DNA from: Holdemania sp. Marseille-P2844
Lineage (GTDB): Bacteria; Bacillota_I; Bacilli_A; Erysipelotrichales; Erysipelotrichaceae
Direction: 5' to 3'
NCBI RefSeq assembly: GCF_900120005.1
Contig: NZ_LT635447.1
Span: 86,828-150,827, forward strand
DNA: 64,000 nucleotides
Shown here: in pieces, positions 59,420 through 64,000 of the stretch
How positions within the stretch are numbered: the stretch's first letter is position 1
How the letters are laid out: each line of letters begins with the position of its first letter
Translations under genes and position numbers: made by a program
The notes under the pieces: generated by a model
What the model was told of the DNA's origin: nothing
Database searches by the model: none
Seen by the model: the letters and a program-made list of their open reading frames with translations, nothing else

Positions 59420-59951
59420 CTCTGAATCCCTCCATGATTTCTAAAATCGTTTCCGTGTCATCGTTCGCAGACCAGTATTCCGACTGCTGAGCGACGGTTA
59501 TTAACCCGTTAGTGTAGTAATCAGCCATCAGGTTAAACATGGCTGTAAGGCCATCTCTGGGCGTTGCGTAACGGCAATATCGTTGGCCACATTTAATGCC
59601 TGCGGGATTGTTATAATTGATCCACAGATTGGATTTACCCCATCCGGTTTCTAACGCAAACCGCGCGGCGGCGTAGGCGGAGGATATGTCAGCATCCTCA
59701 GCCATTTGATCAAAGACTTCTGCCGGGATACCTGTGCGATCCTCAAATCGTTTGCCTGTCCCCGGAAAGGGATGGTAGCTGACCACAAAGTCAGCGGTAT
59801 AGGCAGGATCGGTACTTGGTAAGTCGGCAATGTAGATAGCTCGCGGTGGCAACGAATACTCAGTTTCTGCCATTGAGCGATTGCTTATTGGATAAGCTGA
59901 GATCAGGGTCAAGCACATCGCCGTAGCCATCAAACTACGCAGCTTTTTCAT
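59412..59951 (-). CDS. Secreted glucosaminidase-like muralytic enzyme
   Basis: 179 residues. An N-terminal signal peptide (MKKLRSLMATAMCLTLISAY) precedes a glucosaminidase-like domain with ALETGWGKSNLWINYNN and AGIKCGQRYC motifs of the GH73/LytG group. The Glu of ETGWG is the usual catalytic acid. It is encoded in the early operon, not beside the holin. It may be a Sec-exported endolysin or act on the host wall early in infection or in lysogens. Confidence 0.75.
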   Translation of the reverse strand: MKKLRSLMATAMCLTLISAYPISNRSMAETEYSLPPRAIYIADLPSTDPAYTADFVVSYHPFPGTGKRFEDRTGIPAEVFDQMAEDADISSAYAAARFALETGWGKSNLWINYNNPAGIKCGQRYCRYATPRDGLTAMFNLMADYYTNGLITVAQQSEYWSANDDTETILEIMEGFRDE

Positions 59952-60262
59952 CGATCCACCAACTTTCCGAGGGCGGCTTTGCGAACGTGATAATAACGGT
60001 TCAAATTGATTAGCAAATCAACCAGCTCTTGTGCCCTGGATATTTCGTTGATCGCGAAGCAAGCGTCCCAAACGGCTAAATTTCGAAGAAAATACGAGCA
60101 ACTTGGATCAGATTTACTTCTGATCACGATTCTGACAAAATTTTCTTCTATCGTGACTTCCACGCAAAGATCGGAATTTAAATCTTCCAAATTACGCAGC
60201 GAATTCATTGATATATTGAAGTTTGCTTTTACAATCGGAACGAATACTTTATTTGTTGTCAT
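59948..60262 (-). CDS. Early phage protein of unknown function
   Basis: 104 residues, helical/beta mix with no motif recognised. It overlaps the next gene by 4 bases. GGAAAGGAAAATGAA precedes the ATG. Confidence 0.58.
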   Translation of the reverse strand: MTTNKVFVPIVKANFNISMNSLRNLEDLNSDLCVEVTIEENFVRIVIRSKSDPSCSYFLRNLAVWDACFAINEISRAQELVDLLINLNRYYHVRKAALGKLVDR

Positions 60263-60263
60263 T

Positions 60264-60527
60264 TCATTTTCCTTTCCCGGTATATCTTCTTTTTCCTAAA
60301 CCGTAATAATCGACGAAGCACTCCGTCGGAATACTGGATACGACTGGCAGCTTGTTAGGATCAACGTCGTAAACTTTTTTCAAATTCCTTATGATCGAGC
60401 AAGCCGTAGCATTTGAAACATCCAGAATTCTTTCAACGTGTTTTGACCTCAAGAATGGCTTTTTGAGCAATTCTTCGGTTGTCATTTCTGAGTCTTTTTT
60501 CAGACGAATGATCTTTTCTTCTGTCAT
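60264..60527 (-). CDS. Small HTH early protein (excisionase-like)
   Basis: 87 residues. FLRSKHVERILDVSNATACS forms a HTH-like motif and is followed by a basic C-terminus. Early position just after PL fits a Cro/Xis-type function. Exact role unknown. GAAAGGGGAAAAC precedes the ATG. Confidence 0.6.
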   Translation of the reverse strand: MTEEKIIRLKKDSEMTTEELLKKPFLRSKHVERILDVSNATACSIIRNLKKVYDVDPNKLPVVSSIPTECFVDYYGLGKRRYTGKGK

Positions 60528-60558
60528 GTTTTCCCCTTTCGTTAGAGTAAGAGTTTAC

Positions 60559-60714
60559 TTATCCTTTCTTTTTTTCCGAGGGCTGCGCAGCGCATGCAGC
60601 CATGAAATTTGACATCGCTTCAAGCAGTTTTGGGATGTCGGTCGGAATCTGTGATGCGGTGTTTTTTGCAAATTCTTCAGCCTGAGCCTTGGTCTTTTCG
60701 ATTTGTACTGTCAT
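60559..60714 (-). CDS. 51-residue first early gene
   Basis: ATG at 60714 follows AGGAGGTGAACATCAA. It is the first gene behind PL. The product is helical (EEFAKNTASQIPTDIPKLLE) and ends in a basic tail. Function unknown. Confidence 0.65.
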   Translation of the reverse strand: MTVQIEKTKAQAEEFAKNTASQIPTDIPKLLEAMSNFMAACAAQPSEKKKG

Positions 60715-60731
60715 TTGATGTTCACCTCCTT

Positions 60732-60798
60732 GTTATCTTTGATTACATTATAGTAATCTATGAATTACTTGTCAATAATTTTTGTTATCTTTGATAAC
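60732..60798. promoter_or_regulatory. PL promoter and three repressor operators
   Basis: On the minus strand PL has TTGACA (60770-60775), a 17-nt spacer and TATAAT (60747-60752), a perfect consensus. Operators: GTTATCTTTGATTAC (60732-60746), GTAATCTATGAATTAC (60753-60768) and the perfect inverted repeat GTTATCTTTGATAAC (60784-60798). The first two overlap or flank PL, so bound repressor would block early transcription. Confidence 0.85.
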
Positions 60799-60806
60799 TT
60801 TTGCAA

Positions 60807-60835
60807 TTGCCTTTATCTTTCGTTAGTGCTATTCT
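60807..60835 (+). promoter_or_regulatory. Promoter of the repressor gene
   Basis: TTGCCT (60807-60812), 17-nt spacer, TATTCT (60830-60835), weaker than PL. It lies just after operator 3, so the repressor could control its own gene. Confidence 0.6.
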
Positions 60836-60855
60836 TTTTATGGGAGGTATCAAAA

Positions 60856-61212
60856 ATGAACGAGCGAGTTAAATTATTAAGAAAAAAACTAGGGTTAACC
60901 CTAGAAAAATTCGGCGGTGAGTTAGGCGTTACCAAAGTCGCTATTTCCAATATAGAAAGTGGCAATCGCAATTTAACTGAGCAAATGATGAAAGCAATAT
61001 GTAGAACTTGGAACGTTAACTATTTTTGGCTCAGAGATGGTTCAGGTGAAATGTTTATGGAAGCTCCTGAAACAATTGTAGATGAACTTGCTGATGAATA
61101 TAAACTTTCTGAAGTTGGTAAAGCGCTGGTGAAGTTTTACGTTAACCTCGATCCTGCGCTGCGCGATCTATTTGAAGCCGAATTACAAAAAACATTCCAA
61201 ATAAAAAAGTGA
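60856..61212 (+). CDS. XRE-family phage repressor
   Basis: 118 residues; GGGAGGTATCAAAA precedes the ATG. Residues about 15-35 (TLEKFGGELGVTKVAISNIE) form the HTH; the C-terminal part (DEYKLSEVGKALVKFYVNL) is likely dimerising. It lacks a peptidase domain, so induction does not work by self-cleavage as in lambda CI. It lies next to the operators and keeps the lysogenic state. Confidence 0.88.
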   Translation: MNERVKLLRKKLGLTLEKFGGELGVTKVAISNIESGNRNLTEQMMKAICRTWNVNYFWLRDGSGEMFMEAPETIVDELADEYKLSEVGKALVKFYVNLDPALRDLFEAELQKTFQIKK

Positions 61213-61236
61213 GGATTTTGCTTTCCTCACTTTTTT
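61203..61236. terminator. Terminator after the repressor gene
   Basis: AAAAAAGTGAGG and CCTCACTTTTTT form a stem around a 10-nt loop. It ends the repressor transcript; the minus-strand small gene 61227-61340 ends within it. Confidence 0.85.
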
Positions 61237-61340
61237 ATGAATTCTCGTATAGTCTTCCAATACAGCCTTTCCAAAAATTCTTGATTGTCGATCCGCTGAA
61301 TCATTTCTATTATGTATTTTTTTACTTCGTCCAGCTTCAT
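61227..61340 (-). CDS. 37-residue helical protein
   Basis: ATG at 61340 follows AAAGGGAATGCAG; another ATG two codons earlier is possible. Product: MKLDEVKKYIIEMIQRIDNQ then FLERLYWKTIREFIKK, an amphipathic helical protein of a kind often encoded by Firmicutes mobile elements. Function unknown. Confidence 0.58.
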   Translation of the reverse strand: MKLDEVKKYIIEMIQRIDNQEFLERLYWKTIREFIKK

Positions 61341-61410
61341 CTGCATTCCCTTTCTAATTTATTTACCCCAAGAATATCATAAAAGCCGAAATTTGTAATA
61401 AAATCACATA

Positions 61411-61434
61411 ATTTGTCCGTGTACACGGACAAAT
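61411..61434. repeat. 24-bp perfect palindrome
   Basis: ATTTGTCCGTGT is followed at once by its exact reverse complement, with no loop. It lies about 90 bp upstream of the membrane protein gene at 61522 and in front of the small leftward gene. A dimeric regulator site is the simplest reading. Loop-free symmetry argues against a terminator. Confidence 0.75.
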
Positions 61435-61521
61435 GCAGAAATTCAACAATTTTATTTGATTTTTCGCATACTTTGTGATTATTATTATAAATTATGATAT
61501 TATAATTTTGAGGTGTATAAC

Positions 61522-61923
61522 ATGAAAGATTTTATATTCTGTGCGGTTTGTTTCTTGATTATTTTATCCATTATCTACAAGCCTAAAAACGAATATGAAG
61601 TAGCTTGCCAAGTGCCAGATGAATACCAAAAAGGATGGTATACAATTGATCGAGACTGCTATGAGCAAAAAGGAAAAGAATTTAACCATCAATTCTCATA
61701 CAATCCCAAAACAGGCGAATATACCTTCTTGGTTGAAGATGGTGTTTGGGGATACTACGGTTATCAATATGTAGAATTGAATAATGGAAAAGAAGTTCGT
61801 TATGAGTTCTATGATAATGATACAGAATATCATTGTTCAATCGAGACTTGCCCAAGAGAAGTTGACATTATGGTTTCTGTTATGAAAGATTGCGCTGATA
61901 ATTTAATGATTCTTGAAGAGTGA
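61522..61923 (+). CDS. Membrane-anchored lysogen-region protein
   Basis: 133 residues. One N-terminal hydrophobic segment (DFIFCAVCFLIILSIIY) and an external domain with many aromatic and acidic residues (VWGYYGYQYVELNNG). The ATG at 61522 is 8 nt after GAGG. Located between repressor and attR, where superinfection exclusion or other lysogenic genes are common. It overlaps or abuts the next gene. Function unknown. Confidence 0.6.
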   Translation: MKDFIFCAVCFLIILSIIYKPKNEYEVACQVPDEYQKGWYTIDRDCYEQKGKEFNHQFSYNPKTGEYTFLVEDGVWGYYGYQYVELNNGKEVRYEFYDNDTEYHCSIETCPREVDIMVSVMKDCADNLMILEE

Positions 61924-61925
61924 TT

Positions 61926-62651
61926 ATGAAGAAGATAATTACTCTTATTATAATACTTTTTGTATTTAGTACTGCACCCGTTTTAGCACACCCAGGAAAA
62001 ACCGACGGTAACGGATGCCATACGTGTCGAACTGACTGTGAAAAATGGGGCTTAGAATATGGCGAATATCATTGTCACAATGATGGTGATACTAGCTCCT
62101 ACTCGGTTCCTAGCACGCAAAACAATAGTAGTTATAGTAACAACTCATCAAGTAGTAGTTCCAACTCATATAGTTATTCAAAAGATTCTGATCCTGTTTA
62201 TAACCACAAAGATAATACTAATTCAGAAAAAGTAAGTCCTGAATACTTTGATGCAAAGAAACAAGGCGTTATATTCAATACCAAAACTGATTTTTTCATT
62301 GCAATAACCATTTATACCGCTATTGTCGGTTTTATTTTGCTTATATTATTTGATAGACATTATGCAGCTTATGAAAAAAATTGTAACACCGAACTGAAGA
62401 ACGAAAAGCAAAAGCTGTTAAATGAATATAACAATAAAGTTCAGAATCACGATAAATCCTACAACCTCAAAATTAAAAATCTCAACCAGGTTATAAAAGA
62501 ATCCGCAGATCAGAAAGTTCTTGAGTATTTGTTTTCTCGCTATAAAGGACAGAAAAATCCTTATACAGGTAAAATCATCGAATCTGTAGATGATATAAAA
62601 GATTATCTTGAAAGGTATAAAGAAAATCACAAGGATGATTTTATCTTATAA
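61926..62651 (+). CDS. YHYH-type exported membrane protein
   Basis: 241 residues from the ATG at 61926. A signal peptide (IITLIIILFVFSTAPVLA) is followed by HPGKTDGNGCHTC and GEYHCHN, the YHYH-like signature. Then comes a Ser/Asn-rich linker, a membrane segment near residues 120-145 and a cytoplasmic coiled coil. Likely expressed in the lysogen and displayed at the surface. Function unknown. Confidence 0.68.
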   Translation: MKKIITLIIILFVFSTAPVLAHPGKTDGNGCHTCRTDCEKWGLEYGEYHCHNDGDTSSYSVPSTQNNSSYSNNSSSSSSNSYSYSKDSDPVYNHKDNTNSEKVSPEYFDAKKQGVIFNTKTDFFIAITIYTAIVGFILLILFDRHYAAYEKNCNTELKNEKQKLLNEYNNKVQNHDKSYNLKIKNLNQVIKESADQKVLEYLFSRYKGQKNPYTGKIIESVDDIKDYLERYKENHKDDFIL

Positions 62652-62830
62652 AGAGATTCTACTTTTACATCTAATATATTAGCGATCCTTTCCAATTCAT
62701 TGAGTGTTGGGGATCGCTTTTCGTTTTCTATATCGTTGAGTCTAGTTTTACTTATGCCCGTTAACTCAGACAATTTTCTCAGTGATAGACCTTCTTTTGT
62801 TCGTGCCTCGTAAACTAATATTTTTATCAC
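62627..62830 (-). CDS. Small XRE-family regulator
   Basis: 67 residues from the GTG at 62830. GLSLRKLSELTGISKTRLND is a clear HTH. A TGC-TATAAT box lies only about 7 nt ahead of the GTG, so the message may be leaderless; a longer in-frame start at 62878 would include this box in the coding region. It overlaps the convergent YHYH gene by 25 bases. Confidence 0.72.
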   Translation of the reverse strand: MIKILVYEARTKEGLSLRKLSELTGISKTRLNDIENEKRSPTLNELERIANILDVKVESLYKIKSSL

Positions 62831-62907
62831 TCGGTTATTATAGCAAGACACACCATAATTTTCCTTCATATGTGTCAATGGTAAATTCCTTATATTTCCA
62901 TGCAGAC

Positions 62908-62927
62908 AGACGAAAAAAGACGAAAAT
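62908..62927 (+). promoter_or_regulatory. Probable integrase arm-type sites, right
   Basis: Two direct AGACGAA copies 10 bp apart, the same repeat as at 25034-25054, about 90 bp inside attR. The 62928-63013 stretch is AT-rich and has no gene. Confidence 0.58.
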
Positions 62928-63013
62928 GTTCTTTAAACTATGCAAATAAAACAAAAAAACAACTAAAAAACGCTTTATTTTTGAAAATTTTTAATATTTT
63001 TTAGGCTTCTTAT

Positions 63014-63051
63014 ATTCCGCTCATCTGCTCCATTACGATTTAAGCCCTTAA
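63014..63051 (+). repeat. attR core (38-bp direct repeat with 24963-25000)
   Basis: Exact match to attL. The tRNA gene upstream of the repeat is absent here, so this is the phage-duplicated 3' end. It probably also serves as attL of a second prophage that follows. Confidence 0.93.
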
Positions 63052-63071
63052 CAAAGGGCTTTTTTATTTCA

Positions 63072-63091
63072 TGGCACGATTGTGGCATGAT
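63072..63091 (+). repeat. TGGCAYGAT direct repeat near attR
   Basis: TGGCACGAT and TGGCATGAT, 11 bp apart, lie 20 bp beyond the att core. These may be the arm-type sites of a different integrase from the one at 25112. Their sequence differs from AGACGAA. Confidence 0.5.
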
Positions 63092-63121
63092 ATTTCTAAC
63101 CTTATTATATATAGGCAAAAT

Positions 63122-63160
63122 AAAACACCCCACCCTCCGGCATTGGAAGGTGGGGTGTTT
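63122..63160 (-). terminator. Strong terminator at the end of the second prophage's late operon
   Basis: AAACACCCCACC pairs with GGTGGGGTGTTT, with a T-rich tail on the minus strand. It follows the holin-like gene directly. Confidence 0.85.
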
Positions 63161-63161
63161 G

Positions 63162-63476
63162 CTATTTAAGAGGCAGCTGTTTGACTTTTTCCAGTGCTGT
63201 TTTGACTGTGCCATTACCGCCGAGCGCTTTATAAGGCTTGTTGAGCTCCTCAAGCTCCTCGAGGTCGTCGGTGGTCACGTATCCACGCTGGATGATGTAG
63301 GTACACTTTTGTATAAGCCTATCGTGGAGCACGGCTTGGACACCAAACTTCATATTTTGGTTATCAGCCAATACTTTTTTAAAATTTTTTTGGATCGTCT
63401 TATAGAGCATTGCGAGGATGCCAACGATACAAGTCCAGCCAAGCTCCATGATGTGCGTAGAGATAAACTCAAGCAT
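63162..63476 (-). CDS. LLH-type holin-like protein (second prophage)
   Basis: 104 residues. One N-terminal membrane segment (LGWTCIVGILAMLYKTIQ) and a charged C-terminal domain with NKPYKALGGNGTVK. This matches short holin-associated proteins of Firmicutes phages. It lies 5 nt after the next holin gene. Confidence 0.72.
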   Translation of the reverse strand: MLEFISTHIMELGWTCIVGILAMLYKTIQKNFKKVLADNQNMKFGVQAVLHDRLIQKCTYIIQRGYVTTDDLEELEELNKPYKALGGNGTVKTALEKVKQLPLK

Positions 63477-63481
63477 TAGGC

Positions 63482-63739
63482 TTACTCCTTATTAGACAGC
63501 TGCTTGATTGTCTGGTTGAGGCCGGTAGATGCCCAGCCGGAGATCGCGCCGATCATAATGGTCTGCGCTGACCAGTCGCCGGTGGCCAAAGGCGCAAGCG
63601 TCGCACCAACGAGAAGCATCGTGGCCGGGATGTACTTGTCTGGATAATGCTCCGTAGACTTGAGGGCCGCGCCGATCGCATAACACGCAGCCAGCACCAG
63701 TGGCATTAAAAATTGAGTGATAATTTCTGTGATTTCCAT
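63482..63739 (-). CDS. Phage holin (Hol44-type family)
   Basis: 85 residues with two membrane segments (FLMPLVLAACYAIGAAL and YIPATMLLVGATLAPLA) and a C-terminal Gly-rich helix. The composition fits Hol44-like holins. It should release endolysin through the membrane. Confidence 0.75.
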   Translation of the reverse strand: MEITEIITQFLMPLVLAACYAIGAALKSTEHYPDKYIPATMLLVGATLAPLATGDWSAQTIMIGAISGWASTGLNQTIKQLSNKE

Positions 63740-63752
63740 TACATTTCCTCCT

Positions 63753-63992
63753 CTAGTCCTTCAGGACTGTAATCCCATAATTTACGGCACAATCATGCTC
63801 AATTCGGCACCCCCGGGCATCCTGCCACCCCGGCGCAAAGTAAGCGCAATCTGCGTCCGCAAGCATCCAGAGTGACTTTGCCAGGTACTGCAACGGTTTA
63901 GCTCCGGGGCCAAAGTCGTCGAAGTAGGTGTCCAGGACCTCATGATCTCCGATAGATGTCTGGATTTCTTCGATAATTCGGTTTCGTTCCAT
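63753..63992 (-). CDS. DUF4406-like protein (second prophage)
   Basis: 79 residues. LADADCAYFAPGWQDARGC and the following RIEHDCAVNYG match the core of DUF4406, a nucleoside deoxyribosyltransferase-like fold; here the protein is short. The ATG at 63992 is near the window edge and no clear ribosome site is visible in the few bases beyond it. Function unknown. Confidence 0.7.
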   Translation of the reverse strand: MERNRIIEEIQTSIGDHEVLDTYFDDFGPGAKPLQYLAKSLWMLADADCAYFAPGWQDARGCRIEHDCAVNYGITVLKD

Positions 63993-64000
63993 GAGGATTT

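Larger units (their letters stand above)
24963..63051. mobile_element. Prophage 1: podovirus-like temperate phage, about 38 kb
   Basis: Bounded by a 38-bp core repeat in tRNA-Gly(GCC). It contains integrase, repressor with operators, early/replication genes, terminase, portal, scaffold, coat, tail and ejection proteins and holin-like genes, all apparently intact. No long tail-tube or tape-measure gene is present, and the portal-coat-connector order plus giant ejection-type protein point to a short-tailed (podovirus) particle. Base composition is more AT-rich than the flanking host DNA. Confidence 0.93.
63014..64000. mobile_element. Left edge of a second, tandem prophage (partial)
   Basis: Immediately after attR come phage-type genes: two holins and a DUF4406-like gene, all leftward. 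The end of a phage late region would look like this. No integrase is seen in the visible part. The other end should carry another copy of the att core. Confidence 0.65.

Noticed and set aside
60609..60794. A rightward frame overlapping PL and operators
   Set aside because: It crosses the operator region and is antisense to the 51-residue gene; no ribosome site.
24963..63051. A restriction-modification system at the phage methylase
   Set aside because: No restriction endonuclease partner next to the methylase; the HNH gene is 3 kb away and of a general type.

Overview
The window is a Bacillota-type chromosome segment carrying a complete prophage, followed by the edge of what looks like a second prophage. 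Signs of Bacillota are strong Shine-Dalgarno sites, a purine riboswitch, a T-box leader, CCA-encoded tRNA genes, Opp-type peptide transport and a Tad pilus locus without a secretin. The host part is near 50% GC and the phage is more AT-rich. An Erysipelotrichaceae-like gut bacterium is plausible, but the sequence alone does not fix the species.

Host part (1-24,981). A leftward operon runs from a purine-type riboswitch (about 4,650-4,720) through a PotABCD-like ABC importer and on to the start of adenine deaminase at the window edge. Next come an M15-type peptidoglycan peptidase and two tandem paralogous membrane-anchored proteins of unknown function. An oppBCDF cluster follows, with two oppA-like lipoprotein genes behind it; the second is under a T-box leader. 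A rightward gene encodes a very cysteine/aspartate-rich protein. A leftward Tad/Flp pilus operon (pilin, TadF-like, CpaB, TadA, TadB, TadC, TadE-like) ends in a 1186-residue secreted Ig-like protein. Two tRNA-Gly genes (CCC, GCC) close this part.

Prophage 1 (24,963-63,051, about 38 kb) is integrated in the 3' end of tRNA-Gly(GCC) and bounded by a 38-bp direct repeat. Its gene set fits a short-tailed, podovirus-like phage: terminase, portal, scaffold, coat, connector, a large tail/stabilisation protein, several fibre genes, and two probable ejection proteins, one of 2456 residues. No tail tube or tape measure is seen. Immunity region: an XRE repressor and three operators around a near-perfect leftward promoter PL (60,747-60,775). 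PL drives a dense early operon (60,714 to 52,003) with small proteins, an HNH nuclease, a replication protein containing iterons, a second tyrosine recombinase, a DNA methylase and a sigma-like late regulator. The late genes (50,370 to 26,235) follow a leader with stacked hairpins and an intrinsic terminator. A rightward cassette with its own promoters and terminators (50,574-52,015) sits between early and late genes. It holds an autoregulated three-gene operon and a small RNA whose 3' part matches the hairpin plus 11-nt handle of type I-C CRISPR repeats. This is the best candidate for an undescribed anti-defence system in the window. Genes between the repressor and attR (61,227-62,830) look like lysogen-expressed cargo.

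Right edge (63,052-64,000). Directly after attR are two holin-like genes and a DUF4406-like gene on the minus strand, which suggests a second prophage in tandem at the same tRNA site.
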